A DNA stretch of 64,000 nucleotides. It comes from Actinocatenispora thailandica (GTDB lineage Bacteria; Actinomycetota; Actinomycetes; Mycobacteriales; Micromonosporaceae). Under the pieces are notes generated by a model. It was not told the origin of the DNA. It made no database searches and saw nothing but the letters and a program-made list of their open reading frames with translations. The translations under genes and the position numbers were made by a program. Below, piece by piece: positions 26,883 through 36,178 of the stretch. Each line of letters opens with the position of its first letter. The stretch's first letter is position 1. The stretch lies in NCBI RefSeq assembly GCF_016865425.1, contig NZ_AP023355.1, forward strand, positions 124,001 through 188,000, read 5' to 3'.

Positions 26883-27627
26883 GGAACGCTCCCGAGTCGG
26901 TACCGGTGTCGTGGTCCGGGGTGCGCGCGGTCGGCAGCGCCGGCCGCGCGCTGGTGGTGGCCGGGTGCAGCTCCCGGCCGGCGGCGAGCACGGGTCGCAG
27001 CGCCGCGAAGCAGGCGGCGGCCAGGTCGGCGGCCGCGGCGGCACCGGCCGGCGCCCGGTCGAGCTCGTCCGCGCTGCCTGGCTCGGTAGCCGCCGGGCCG
27101 CCGCGCAGGGTGACCGCGGCCGGCGAGTTGCCGTACCGCAGGAAGAAGGAGACCAGCGCGGCCCGCAGCTCGCCGTACCAGCGGGCCAGCCGGGCACCGT
27201 GCTCGGCGGTGTCGAGCAGCTGCGCCGGCAGTTCGGCGCCGAGCGCGGCCGACACCGACGCCCACACCGTCTGGTACGCCCGCTGCCCGGCGCCGGACCA
27301 GCGCAGGTCGTCGCCGTCGGCCAGGACCGGTTCGGCCGCCGCGAGCACCGCCGTACGGTGCCGGGCCAGTTCGACCGAGCGCTGCCACACCGGCTCCGGA
27401 TCGGTGTCCACGATGGAGCGGGCCAGCGCGCCGGGCAGCGCGCGAAACTCGCGCAGATCGGCGACGACCGGATGCTGCGGCGGCACACCGTACCGGCGCA
27501 GGGCGCGGTCGACCGTGGCCAGCAGGTCGGTCACCACCTCGGCGAGCCCGGCCAGCCGATCGGGCGGGAGCGATGCCGGCCGCCAGTCCGGCTGCTGCGT
27601 TCCGTATCGTGCCGGCCCGGCGATCAC
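26866..27627 (-). CDS. Helical type VII-associated protein of unknown function
   Basis: 253 residues from the GTG at 27627, which overlaps the stop of the upstream WXG100-like gene (GTGA). Mostly Ala/Leu-rich helices, with a W-S-G-A-G turn near residue 106 (DDLRWSGAGQRAYQTVW) that resembles the WxG turn of ESX proteins. The C-terminus is Pro/Ala/Thr-rich and disordered. No enzyme motif is visible. Lying between a WXG100-like protein and a YbaB protein suggests a role with them. Confidence 0.65.
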   Translation of the reverse strand: MIAGPARYGTQQPDWRPASLPPDRLAGLAEVVTDLLATVDRALRRYGVPPQHPVVADLREFRALPGALARSIVDTDPEPVWQRSVELARHRTAVLAAAEPVLADGDDLRWSGAGQRAYQTVWASVSAALGAELPAQLLDTAEHGARLARWYGELRAALVSFFLRYGNSPAAVTLRGGPAATEPGSADELDRAPAGAAAAADLAAACFAALRPVLAAGRELHPATTSARPALPTARTPDHDTGTDSGAFHAGHD

Positions 27628-27944
27628 CGGGTCGGTTCCCCGGCGCGCCGGATCACCCGCGCGGTTTCCTCGTCGGCGTCGCGGTAGCGGCCGGCGGCGG
27701 TGCGCAGGTCGGTTCCGAGGTCGGCCAGCCGGTCGGCCGTGCCGGCCGCCGCCTCGTGCGCCTGCCACACCACGACGCCCCAGCGCCGGTGCAGGTCGGC
27801 GGCGACGTCACCGAGCGAACCGGGTGCCGTGCAGCAGGCCGGGGCGGGCCCGGTGTCCGGGCCGGCGGCGGCGCGGACCTGGTCGGCGGCGGCCATCAGC
27901 CGGCCGCCGAAGGTACCCAGGCCGACCGAGCCAGACTCGCCCAC
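27624..27944 (-). CDS. WXG100-like small helical protein
   Basis: 106 residues. Two long helices are separated near RRWGVVVWQAHEAA, and the C-terminal YRDADEE matches the YxxxD/E signal seen on type VII substrates. The GTG at 27944 has GAGGAG 7 bases upstream. It is the first gene of a three-gene cassette (WXG-like, helical protein, YbaB), and no EccC-type ATPase is in the window. Confidence 0.65.
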   Translation of the reverse strand: MGESGSVGLGTFGGRLMAAADQVRAAAGPDTGPAPACCTAPGSLGDVAADLHRRWGVVVWQAHEAAAGTADRLADLGTDLRTAAGRYRDADEETARVIRRAGEPTR

Positions 27945-28084
27945 CGCGCACTCCTCACGCCCGCGTCGTCACCGTCCGCGCCCCCGCGAATGATCGCTGA
28001 GCGTACGGAAACGGTTGCGGCAGGCGCCACCCTTTGTAAATTCCCGACAGAACACTTGACAAGTCGTCAGATGCGGACGATCGG

Positions 28085-29059
28085 TCAGTCCTGGCCGCAG
28101 AAGCGGCGCCGGTACGCGACGGGTGCGGTCCCGAGCCGCCGGGTGAAGTGGTGCCGCAGTGCGGCCGCGTTGCCGAAACCGGCCCGCCGGGCGATCTGCT
28201 CCACCCCCAGCTCGGTCTCCTCCAGCAGGGTGCGCGCCAGCAGCACCCGCTGGCCGACCAGCCAGTCGTGCGGGGTGGCACCGGTCTCCGCGCGGAACCG
28301 GCGGGCGAACGTCCGGGGCGCCAGGTGCACCCGCGCGGCGAGCGCCTCCACCGTCAGCTCCTCCGCCAGGTGGGCCTGCATCCAGGTCAGCAGCGGCTGC
28401 AACGACTCGGCCGCCGCGGCCACCGGGACCGGCGTCTCGATGTACTGGGCCTGCCCGCCGTCCCGGTGCGGCGGCACCACCATCCGCCGGGCCAGCGCGG
28501 TGGCGACCGCCGAACCCTGCTCCTGCCGTACCAGGTGCAGGCAGGCGTCGATGCCGGCGGCGGTACCGGCGCTGGTCAGGATCGGCCGGTCCTCGACGTA
28601 GAGCACGTCCGGGTCGACCTTCGCGGTCGGGTAGCGGGCGGCGAGATCCGCCGCGTACATCCAGTGCGTGGTGCAGCGGCGGCCGTCCAGCAGCCCGGCC
28701 TCGCCCAGCACGAACGCGCCCGAGCAGACGCTGACCACCCAGGCGTTCCGGGCCGCCGCGGCGCGCAGCGCCGCCGTCAGCTCGGCCGGAACCGGCAGCG
28801 GGCCGGCCGGCGGGTTGCTGGCGTGGCCCATCGCGGGCACCGCCACCACGTCCGCGTCCGCCAGCGGGGCGAGGTCGTGGTCCGGCACGATCTGGTACCC
28901 GGACTTGCAGCGCACCGGCCGCCCGCCCGGCGAGCAGAGCGCGAACTCGTACGGCGGGAAGCCCTGCGCGGTGCGGTCGACGCCGAACACCTCGCAGATC
29001 ACGCCCAACTCGAAGGCGGCGACGCCGTCCAGGGCCACCGCCGCGATCGTGCGCAGCAT
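28085..29059 (-). CDS. GlxA-family transcriptional regulator (DJ-1/PfpI plus AraC domains)
   Basis: 324 residues. Residues 1-180 form a DJ-1/PfpI-like domain with the nucleophile elbow VSVCSGAFVLGEAGLL near residue 112. Residues ~215-324 form an AraC domain with two helix-turn-helix motifs (LTVEALAARVHLAPRTFARRF and GVEQIARRAGFGNAAALRHHF). Members control amino acid or polyamine catabolism and stress genes; the target is unknown. It is divergent from the second DSRD microprotein. Confidence 0.92.
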   Translation of the reverse strand: MLRTIAAVALDGVAAFELGVICEVFGVDRTAQGFPPYEFALCSPGGRPVRCKSGYQIVPDHDLAPLADADVVAVPAMGHASNPPAGPLPVPAELTAALRAAAARNAWVVSVCSGAFVLGEAGLLDGRRCTTHWMYAADLAARYPTAKVDPDVLYVEDRPILTSAGTAAGIDACLHLVRQEQGSAVATALARRMVVPPHRDGGQAQYIETPVPVAAAAESLQPLLTWMQAHLAEELTVEALAARVHLAPRTFARRFRAETGATPHDWLVGQRVLLARTLLEETELGVEQIARRAGFGNAAALRHHFTRRLGTAPVAYRRRFCGQD

Positions 29060-29219
29060 GACCGCCAGCGTACCGGCAGAAAATCGATGGTCAATGGCAT
29101 TCCTGCCACTGGGCGACGGTCCGGCATGGGCCGAACATGGACCTGTCGATGGCCATCGGCAGTGCGGAAATCCCACCGGCGCTCGCTGCAGCGCCGGACC
29201 GACCCGGAAGAGGATCGTC

Positions 29220-29363
29220 ATGCATGCACTGCTGTTCATCGTCGTCTTCGCGCTCGCCCTCGGCGCCGCCCAACTGCTCGGCTGGACCCGGGACAGCCGG
29301 GACTCCAACGACTGGCACGCCCCGGAGGAGAGGCCGGACCCCCGGCACAGCCACGCCGCGTGA
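29220..29363 (+). CDS. Single-pass microprotein with a DSRDxxDWH motif (copy 2)
   Basis: 47 residues. A membrane helix (residues 2-20) is followed by [21 protein letters not shown] and a His-rich end. The ATG at 29220 has GGAAGAGG about 6 bases upstream. It shares the LLG-[WF]-T-[RH]-DSRD-x-x-DWH-x-P core with the 63-residue protein at 14666-14857. It lies directly beside the inferred inversion breakpoint upstream of hpt. Function is unknown. Confidence 0.75.
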   Translation: MHALLFIVVFALALGAAQLLGWTRDSRDSNDWHAPEERPDPRHSHAA

Positions 29364-29427
29364 CCAGGGCCGCGGCCGTGCCCACCCCGGCGGCGCCACG
29401 ATCGGCGCCGTCGGGCAGGCTGGATAC

Positions 29428-29994
29428 ATGGCTGCGGGCAAAGGCAACTGGTACGCCGACGACATCTCCAAGGTCATCGTCAGCGAGGAACAGATCAGGG
29501 AGAAGACCGCGGAGCTGGCCAAGCAGGTGGCGGCCGACTACGCGGACGTCGACGGGCTGTTGCTGGTCGGGGTGTTGAAGGGCGCGGTCATGTTCATGGC
29601 CGACTTCGCCCGCTCCCTCGACCACCCGGTCGAGCTGGAGTTCATGGCGATCTCGTCGTACGGCACCCGGGCCACCTCCTCCGGCGTGGTGCGCATCCTC
29701 AAGGACCTGGACCGCGACATCAGCGGCAAGCACGTCCTGGTGATCGAGGACATCGTCGACTCCGGGCTGACCCTGTCCTGGCTGCTCAAGTACCTGACCA
29801 GCCGGGGGCCGGCGTCGCTGGAGGTGGTGGCGCTGCTGCGCAAGCCCGACGCGGTCAAGGTCGACATCCCGGTCAAGTACCTCGGGTTCGACATCCCGAA
29901 CGAGTTCGTCGTCGGGTACGGGCTGGACTACGCCGAGCGTTACCGCGAGCTGCCGTACGTGGGGCTGCTTCGCCCGGAGGTCTACGAGCGCTGA
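29428..29994 (+). CDS. hpt: Hypoxanthine phosphoribosyltransferase
   Basis: 188 residues. It salvages hypoxanthine or guanine with PRPP to make IMP or GMP. The PRPP-binding motif [15 protein letters not shown] is near residue 108, and the flexible loop [12 protein letters not shown] near 75. The C-terminal [19 protein letters not shown] region binds the base. The start is the ATG at 29428. In related genomes it follows tilS, but here its upstream neighbour is the microprotein gene. Confidence 0.96.
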   Translation: MAAGKGNWYADDISKVIVSEEQIREKTAELAKQVAADYADVDGLLLVGVLKGAVMFMADFARSLDHPVELEFMAISSYGTRATSSGVVRILKDLDRDISGKHVLVIEDIVDSGLTLSWLLKYLTSRGPASLEVVALLRKPDAVKVDIPVKYLGFDIPNEFVVGYGLDYAERYRELPYVGLLRPEVYER

Positions 29995-30327
29995 CCGGTC
30001 CGCGCGGCCCGGTCTCACCGGCCGGGCCCGGCCTCGCCGGCCGTTCGACCCGCCCGGCCTCTGACCGGCCGGCAGGTCATTCACAGCACACCCTCAGTCG
30101 GTGAGATGCGGTCTGACCTGGGGATTTGGCGGAAGTTGCGCTGGTCACACGCGCGATATATCCCGCTTCGGGGCCGGTCCGGGCCCTCTGGCTCCGCGTT
30201 GGTGGGCTTCACGGTGTACCGTCGAATGACCGGGGACTAACTGGTTCACGCCGGTCGTCGACCGGCGAGTCGCAACGTCGGTGTGAGAGCGGGAGGGGCG
30301 GGGCGCGCTCGGCGGGCCCGCAACGGC
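29995..30327 (+). other. Non-coding leader and promoter region of ftsH
   Basis: No convincing gene lies in this 333-base stretch. Its first third is a C/G-rich series of CCGGCC repeats that may terminate hpt. A short inverted repeat (GCCGGTC/GACCGGC, 30250-30266) lies near the probable ftsH promoter. A G-rich stretch at 30288-30300 precedes the ATG at 30328 by too much to be a normal ribosome site. Confidence 0.5.
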
Positions 30328-32487
30328 ATGGAGCGAACTCGATTCTTTCGTAGGCCGCTGTTCTGGGTCGTCTTGGTGATCCTCGGCGCGATCCTACTCA
30401 GCTCTTTGATCACCGGTGGCGACAATTACAAGAAAGTCGACACCTCGACAGCGATCGCCCAGATCAACTCGGGCAACGTCAAGAGCGTCAATTTCGAGGA
30501 CAAAGAGCAGGTTCTGCAGCTGAACCTGCGCAAGGAATACAAGGGTTCCGGGAACGACAAGGTCAACTCGACGAAGATCGAGGCCAAGTTCCCGGCGCTG
30601 TCCGCGGACCGGATCTACAACCAGATCGAGAATCAGGTCAAGGCCGGCAAGGTCGACACCCTGAACGTGAAGGTCACCCAGGACTCGATCTGGATGCAGC
30701 TGCTGATCAGCCTGCTGCCGGTCGCGGTCGTGGTGGTGTTGCTGATCCTGTTCATGTCGCAGATGCAGGGCGGCGGCAGCCGGGTCCTCAACTTCGGCAA
30801 GTCCAAGGCCAAGCAGCTCACCAAGGACATGCCCAAGACGACGTTCGCCGACGTGGCGGGCGCCGACGAGGCCGTGGAAGAGCTGGAAGAGATCAAGGAC
30901 TTCCTGCAGAACCCGGCCAAGTACCAGGCGCTCGGCGCCAAGATCCCCAAGGGCGTGCTGCTGTTCGGCCAGCCCGGTACCGGTAAGACGCTGCTCGCGC
31001 GCGCCGTCGCCGGCGAGGCGGGCGTGCCGTTCTACTCCATCTCCGGTTCCGACTTCGTCGAGATGTTCGTCGGGGTCGGTGCCTCCCGGGTGCGCGACCT
31101 GTTCGAGCAGGCCAAGGCGAACGCGCCGGCCATCGTCTTCGTCGACGAGATCGACGCGGTCGGCCGGCACCGTGGCGCCGGCCTCGGTGGCGGCCACGAC
31201 GAGCGCGAGCAGACGCTGAACCAGCTGCTCGTCGAGATGGACGGGTTCGACACCAAGGGCGGCGTCATCCTGATCGCCGCGACCAACCGGCCCGACATCC
31301 TCGACCCGGCACTGCTGCGGCCCGGCCGGTTCGACCGGCAGATCGCCGTCGACACCCCGGACATGGAGGGCCGCAAGGCGATCCTGCGGGTGCACGCCCG
31401 CGGCAAGCCGTTCACCCCGGACGTCGACCTGGAGACGCTGGCCCGGCGCACCCCCGGCTTCACCGGTGCCGACCTGGCCAACGTGATCAACGAGGCCGCG
31501 CTGCTGACCGCCCGTGCCGGCGAGAAGGCCATCTCCGACGCCAACCTGGAAGAGGCCATCGACCGGGTCATCGCCGGGCCGGAGCGCAAGACCCGGGTGA
31601 TGAGCGACAAGGAGAAGAAGGTCACCGCCTACCACGAGGGCGGGCACGCGCTGGTCGGCTGGGCGATGCCCGAGCTGGCGCCGGTACACAAGGTGACGAT
31701 CCTGCCGCGCGGTCGCTCGCTCGGACACACCCTGGTGCTGCCGACCGAGGACAAGTACAACCAGACCCGCTCGGAGATCATCGACACCCTGGCGTACGCA
31801 CTGGGTGGCCGGGCCGCCGAGGAACTGGTGTTCCACGAGCCCACCACCGGCGCCGGCGACGACATCGAGAAGGCCACCGGGATGGCCCGCGCGATGGTCA
31901 CCGAGTACGGCATGAGCGCCAAGCTCGGCGCCGTCAAGTACGGCACGAAGGACTCCGAGCCGTTCGTCGGCCGCGAGATGGGGCACACCCGCGACTACTC
32001 CGACGAGATCGCGGCGGAGATCGACTCCGAGGTGCGCTCGCTCATCGAGATGGCGCACGACGAGGCGTGGGAGATCCTCACCGAATACCGCGACGTGCTG
32101 GACAACATCGTGCTGGAGCTGGTCGAGAAGGAGACCATCACCAACGCGGACATGGCCCGCATCTGCGCCCGGGTGAAGAAGCGGCCGCAGCTCGCGCCGT
32201 ACAACGGGTTCGGCAAGCGGCGCCCGTCGGACAAGCCGCCGGTGCTCACCCCGGCCGAGGTCGTCGCGCTCAAGTCGCAGGCCGAGGCGGACGGCGCCGC
32301 GGCGCTGGCCGGCAGCGCCTCCCAGGACCCGTCCATGAACGCCACCGGGACCCCGCGCGACGCGGAGCCGCAGGACGACGTCCCCGGCGAGTCCCACGGC
32401 GGCCAGCCCGCCGCCGGCACCGACCCGGACTGGGGCCGCACCGGCCGGCAGTTCGGCCAGTCCGGTGGGCTCGGCGAGCAACACTGA
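30328..32487 (+). CDS. ftsH: ATP-dependent zinc metalloprotease FtsH
   Basis: 719 residues from the ATG at 30328 ([10 protein letters not shown]); a GTG at 30283 would add 15 basic residues. Two membrane helices (residues ~10-28 and ~125-145) flank an extracytoplasmic domain. The AAA domain has Walker A GQPGTGKT, Walker [11 protein letters not shown] and the second region of homology ([18 protein letters not shown]). The protease site is HEGGH near residue 434, with Gly in place of the common Ala. It degrades unassembled membrane proteins and some regulators. The C-terminal ~85 residues are a disordered Ala/Pro/Asp-rich tail. Confidence 0.97.
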   Translation: MERTRFFRRPLFWVVLVILGAILLSSLITGGDNYKKVDTSTAIAQINSGNVKSVNFEDKEQVLQLNLRKEYKGSGNDKVNSTKIEAKFPALSADRIYNQIENQVKAGKVDTLNVKVTQDSIWMQLLISLLPVAVVVVLLILFMSQMQGGGSRVLNFGKSKAKQLTKDMPKTTFADVAGADEAVEELEEIKDFLQNPAKYQALGAKIPKGVLLFGQPGTGKTLLARAVAGEAGVPFYSISGSDFVEMFVGVGASRVRDLFEQAKANAPAIVFVDEIDAVGRHRGAGLGGGHDEREQTLNQLLVEMDGFDTKGGVILIAATNRPDILDPALLRPGRFDRQIAVDTPDMEGRKAILRVHARGKPFTPDVDLETLARRTPGFTGADLANVINEAALLTARAGEKAISDANLEEAIDRVIAGPERKTRVMSDKEKKVTAYHEGGHALVGWAMPELAPVHKVTILPRGRSLGHTLVLPTEDKYNQTRSEIIDTLAYALGGRAAEELVFHEPTTGAGDDIEKATGMARAMVTEYGMSAKLGAVKYGTKDSEPFVGREMGHTRDYSDEIAAEIDSEVRSLIEMAHDEAWEILTEYRDVLDNIVLELVEKETITNADMARICARVKKRPQLAPYNGFGKRRPSDKPPVLTPAEVVALKSQAEADGAAALAGSASQDPSMNATGTPRDAEPQDDVPGESHGGQPAAGTDPDWGRTGRQFGQSGGLGEQH

Positions 32488-32499
32488 CCACCGCACAGG

Positions 32500-32530
32500 T
32501 TCGAGCCCGGCAGGCACTGCCGGGCTCGAA
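32500..32530 (+). terminator. Hairpin between ftsH and folE
   Basis: Perfect 14-base arms (32500-32513 and 32517-32530; TTCGAGCCCGGCAG) enclose a 3-base loop. It begins 13 bases after the ftsH stop and ends just before the folE ribosome site. It may terminate or attenuate readthrough, separating folE expression from ftsH. Confidence 0.7.
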
Positions 32531-32551
32531 CCATGTCGAGGGGAGAACGCG

Positions 32552-33202
32552 GTGAGCGAGGATCTGCAACCCGGCATCGACCACCTGGCGGCCCGGCTGA
32601 TCGGCGGCGGCCTGGGTGGCGGGCCGGTGGAGAACACCGTCGACCTCGGCCGGATCGAGCGCGCGGTGCACGAGATCCTGCTCGCCATCGGCGAGGACCC
32701 CGATCGCGACGGGCTGCGCAAGACACCGGCCCGGGTGGCCCGCGCGTACGCGGAGATGTTCGCCGGGCTGCGGATCGACCCGACGCAGGTGCTCACCACC
32801 ACGTTCGAGGCCGACCACGACGAGTTCGTGCTGGTCCGCGACATCGAGGTGTACAGCCAGTGTGAGCATCACCTGCTGCCGTTCCACGGCGTCGCGCACG
32901 TCGGGTACATCCCGGGGGCGCACGGACGGATCACCGGGCTGTCCAAGCTCGCCCGGCTGGTCGAGGTGTACGCGCGCCGGCCGCAGGTGCAGGAGCGGCT
33001 CACCTCCCAGATCGCCGACACGCTCACCGAGGTGCTCGACCCGCGCGGGGTGATCGTGGTCGTCGACTGCGAGCACCTGTGCATGTCCATGCGTGGCATC
33101 CGCAAGCCGGGCTCCCGCACCGTCACCTCCGCCGTCCGCGGGCACTTCGAGCGCTCCGCCGCCGCCCGCAACGAGGCCATGTCTCTGATCCTTCGCCACT
33201 GA
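32552..33202 (+). CDS. folE: GTP cyclohydrolase I
   Basis: 216 residues. It converts GTP to dihydroneopterin triphosphate, the first step of folate synthesis. Zinc ligands are in [10 protein letters not shown] (Cys and His near residue 110) and [11 protein letters not shown] (Cys near 181). The catalytic [12 protein letters not shown] region is near 132. The GTG at 32552 has GAGGGGAG 7-10 bases upstream. folP, its usual neighbour, is about 15.7 kb downstream. Confidence 0.96.
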   Translation: MSEDLQPGIDHLAARLIGGGLGGGPVENTVDLGRIERAVHEILLAIGEDPDRDGLRKTPARVARAYAEMFAGLRIDPTQVLTTTFEADHDEFVLVRDIEVYSQCEHHLLPFHGVAHVGYIPGAHGRITGLSKLARLVEVYARRPQVQERLTSQIADTLTEVLDPRGVIVVVDCEHLCMSMRGIRKPGSRTVTSAVRGHFERSAAARNEAMSLILRH

Positions 33203-33273
33203 GCACCGCCGACCGCTGCGTGGAGTCGTCGTGGCCGGCGCGGTCCCGAACCGTGGCCGTGCTCGCCGGGTCG

Positions 33274-34485
33274 TCAGAGCGCGCCCCGCTGGGCCAGCCA
33301 GATCACCACGATGATGCCGACCGCGAAGGCCAGAAACACCAGCGAGCGGCGCAGCTTGCCCGGCAGCGGCGCGACCGACGGCGAATCGTCACGGGGCTTG
33401 GGGTCACTGTCGCCGGCGCGTCCCAGTACGAAGGGGAGCGATACGTCCGGTCGATGCAACAGCTCCAGGGCCACCGACGAACCGGCGGCGACCCGCACCG
33501 GGAACGACATCGTGGTGTCGCCGCACGTTGCGGCGACCTCGTGCGGGCCCGGCCGGCAGGGATAGAGCCAGCGGCCCCGGCCGCCGTGCACGGCAGAGCC
33601 GTCGATCGTCACGGCGGGGGTGCCGACGCAGTCCGACTCCGACGGGCACAGGCAGTACCCGCGCAGCTCGATGATGCCCTGACCGGCCGGCGGCGCCGGG
33701 ATGGCGACGCCCCACGGCACCTCGCGCGCGACGCGCACCGACTCCGCTAACGGCCGGGACACCGGCTCCGGATCTCGCGCCAGGTCGGACTGCCGGGCCG
33801 GATCCGGGCACGGCGCGGGCGGCACGCCCGGCGCCGGGGCGGGCGGGAGGTCGGAGTCGGGGTCTGGCCCGAGGCCGGGTTCGAGGTCGGACCCCGGATC
33901 CAGATCCGGGTCGGCGGCGCCGTGCACGGTGGACATGCGGGCCGCGTTCCAGTGCGGCCAGTGCGGGCCGAACGCGTGCCGGCCGTGTACCGCGACGGTG
34001 ACAGCGGCCTCGACGTCGACGTCGACCGGAACGCTGCTCGTCCAGTCCCCGGCGATCAGGCGGAACTCGTGGCGGCCGGCGGGGAGCGGCACCAGCCACT
34101 GCCCGTACCCGAGCGTGCACCGGCAACCGTCGATGGTGACGACCGCCCGTTGCTCCGGCGAGAGCGTCGTACCGGCGGCGGCGGTGATGGCGGTGAACCG
34201 GAACTGCGCGCCGAACGACCGGGCGGCGGCCTCTCTCGTCCGGCGGGTACCGCCAACGACCACGGCGCGGCGGACGAGCGTCTTGCGACGTGGCCGGTAC
34301 GGGCCGGGCGTTCGATGCCAGATCGCGCGGAACAGCAGCACGTCGAGGTGCACCGCCCCACAGCCGTCGGGTAGGTCCGGCGTCTCGCACCCCTCGGTGA
34401 CCGGGGTCGCCGCCCACGGACCCGCCGCCGCGAACGCCGGCTGCCGCGCATCAGCCACGAGCATCGCTCCGTACCCGGACATCAT
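33274..34485 (-). CDS. Tail-anchored protein with a duplicated beta domain, unknown function
   Basis: 403 residues (ATG 34485 or 34482). Two related segments, about residues 112-170 and 285-345, each carry TIDG, a G-x-G-x-W-L-x-P strand, PxGxHE and V-VDVEA-like strands, suggesting tandem small beta domains. An Asp/Pro-rich linker (PDLDPGSD, PAPAPGVPP) separates them. One hydrophobic helix at residues ~378-398 near the C-terminus suggests a tail anchor. It is convergent with folE and next to the WXG/YbaB-type cassette. No known family is recognised. Confidence 0.65.
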   Translation of the reverse strand: MMSGYGAMLVADARQPAFAAAGPWAATPVTEGCETPDLPDGCGAVHLDVLLFRAIWHRTPGPYRPRRKTLVRRAVVVGGTRRTREAAARSFGAQFRFTAITAAAGTTLSPEQRAVVTIDGCRCTLGYGQWLVPLPAGRHEFRLIAGDWTSSVPVDVDVEAAVTVAVHGRHAFGPHWPHWNAARMSTVHGAADPDLDPGSDLEPGLGPDPDSDLPPAPAPGVPPAPCPDPARQSDLARDPEPVSRPLAESVRVAREVPWGVAIPAPPAGQGIIELRGYCLCPSESDCVGTPAVTIDGSAVHGGRGRWLYPCRPGPHEVAATCGDTTMSFPVRVAAGSSVALELLHRPDVSLPFVLGRAGDSDPKPRDDSPSVAPLPGKLRRSLVFLAFAVGIIVVIWLAQRGAL

Positions 34486-34569
34486 CGTGTCGCCGAGTCG
34501 GACACCGGCGAGACCCGTTGCGCCGCAACAGGTATCGCAGGTCGCTCCGCCGTCGACCGCCCGCCCCGG

Positions 34570-35760
34570 TCACTCGGCGAGTTCCGTGGAGACGACCGCC
34601 GGCGCCTTCCCGCTCCCGCCGGCCCACTGCTGACCGCCCGAAACCAGGCCGCCGGCCGTCATCACCGCCGGCGCACCGATCGTGGACGCGTCGTTCAGTG
34701 TCGTCGCCGCCGTCTTCAGCAGGTCTCCGACGTCGTCCAGCAGTTTCGCGATCCGGGACACCTCGGCCACGGTCTGCTCCGTCTTCACCGCCGCCTCGAC
34801 CGCCGCCTCGGTCACCGCCGCGGCCTCCGAGGCGCCGCCGGTGATCGGGGCGGCCGCCGCCCCGATCATCAGCCGGTTGATCACCAACTCCAGCAACTCG
34901 GTGATCGCGGTGACCACCAGCGCCTGCAGCGCCTGCATGATGGCGGCGCTCGCGGTCAGGATCGCCGAGACGGTGCCGATCTCCTTCCCGGTGTCGTCCA
35001 GGCCGACCACGAACGTGCCGAGCTTGTGCCGGGCCTTGCTGCCCGCATCGCCGGTCCAGTGCGCGAAGTCGGCCCGCGTCGCGTGCCTGATGTCGCCACC
35101 GAGCTGACCGAGCTCGCTCTGCACCTTCGCCCAGGCGCCGGCATGGTCGGAGATCCGCTCCGCGTTGCCCGTCACGTACGAGAGCAGGTCCTCCAGTGGC
35201 TGGATCAGGTCGATCACCACGGTCACCAGCGAACTCAGCACCCAGGCCTCGGGATCGGCCAGGAAGGTACCGACGTTGAAGCCGAGGTCGGCGACGGCAC
35301 CCAGCAGCGCGCCGACGTCGGGGTTGTCGATGGCCCCCGCGCCGGCGACGAAGTCGGCCCAGACCGGCAGGTCGGTGTCGGCGTTCCAGCGGGTCACGCC
35401 GTCGGCACCGACGCCGTCCCGGCCGATCCCGCCGGACAGCGGGGCACCGGCCGCGGTGACCGAGTCCTGGCTGTCCAGGTCCGCGTCGGCGTAGCTTCGC
35501 CGAGCCCCGACGACGTTGATCGAACAGTCGGTGAGGAACTTCTCGATCATCTGGGTGTGCGTCTCGACCGCGGAGGCGACGTCCGCGTAGCGCTCGTCGA
35601 TCCCGGCCGTCTTGCCGATCAGACCCCAGTTCCCGTACCCGTCGGACAGGTCGGCGCCGCGGGCGTGCCGGCGGATGCCCGTCGCCTGGGTGGCGAACCC
35701 GGTGAAGTGGTGCACGCCGCGGGACAGTTCGGTGAGGTCGACGCCGAGCGGTGAGGTCAC
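34570..35760 (-). CDS. Large helical type VII secretion-associated (WXG/ESX-like) protein
   Basis: 396 residues, almost all predicted helix. The first ~110 residues (ELSRGVHHFTGFATQATGIRR; NWGLIGKTAGIDERYADVASAVETHTQMIEKFL) look like an ESX secretion-target domain, and YADADLDSQD matches the YxxxD signal. Residues ~260-345 include hydrophobic stretches (TASAAIMQALQALVVTAITELLEL) that could insert in a membrane. The GTG at 35760 overlaps the upstream YbaB stop (GTGA). It may be an exported effector or scaffold; no toxin fold is evident. Confidence 0.65.
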   Translation of the reverse strand: MTSPLGVDLTELSRGVHHFTGFATQATGIRRHARGADLSDGYGNWGLIGKTAGIDERYADVASAVETHTQMIEKFLTDCSINVVGARRSYADADLDSQDSVTAAGAPLSGGIGRDGVGADGVTRWNADTDLPVWADFVAGAGAIDNPDVGALLGAVADLGFNVGTFLADPEAWVLSSLVTVVIDLIQPLEDLLSYVTGNAERISDHAGAWAKVQSELGQLGGDIRHATRADFAHWTGDAGSKARHKLGTFVVGLDDTGKEIGTVSAILTASAAIMQALQALVVTAITELLELVINRLMIGAAAAPITGGASEAAAVTEAAVEAAVKTEQTVAEVSRIAKLLDDVGDLLKTAATTLNDASTIGAPAVMTAGGLVSGGQQWAGGSGKAPAVVSTELAE

Positions 35761-36110
35761 TGCTGCTCCTTCCAGAGCTGCTGCGGGAGACCCGCCCGAA
35801 CGTGTTCGGCGAGCTTCGGCCCGAGAAACTCGGCCGCCTTGTCGGTGTAGCTGGCGGATGCCGCGGCGGTGGCGGCCGCGCTCGCGGCGAGGATGGTGGC
35901 GGCGAGCTTGTCCAGCGGGTACTGCTTGGCTTTGGGGTTGAGCTTCAGGTCGCGCAGCGTGCCGGCCGGTGTCACGGTGACCTCGACGGCATTGTCGGGC
36001 GAGGTGGCCGACGCGGTGAGACCGTCGGTGCCGGCCCGGAACCGTTGGTAGCGCGCGATGGTGTCCTTCGCGGTGCGTTCGATCCGGGTCAGCGGGTCTT
36101 CCTCGGGCAC
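35757..36110 (-). CDS. YbaB/EbfC-family protein (second copy)
   Basis: 117 residues from the GTG at 36110, which has GGAGG 5 bases upstream; a GTG at 36116 would add two residues. A helical N-terminus (LTRIERTAKDTIARYQRF) leads to AVEVTVTPAGTLRDLKLNPKA and an Ala-rich helix, matching the short YbaB fold. The stop overlaps the large helical ESX-like gene. The pairing repeats that at 26514-27627. Confidence 0.75.
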   Translation of the reverse strand: MPEEDPLTRIERTAKDTIARYQRFRAGTDGLTASATSPDNAVEVTVTPAGTLRDLKLNPKAKQYPLDKLAATILAASAAATAAASASYTDKAAEFLGPKLAEHVRAGLPQQLWKEQQ

Positions 36111-36178
36111 GGCCACCTCCACGACGTCTCGTTGCCGGCCGTGACGGTATCGACACCGGTCAACACACGCCAGCGCGG

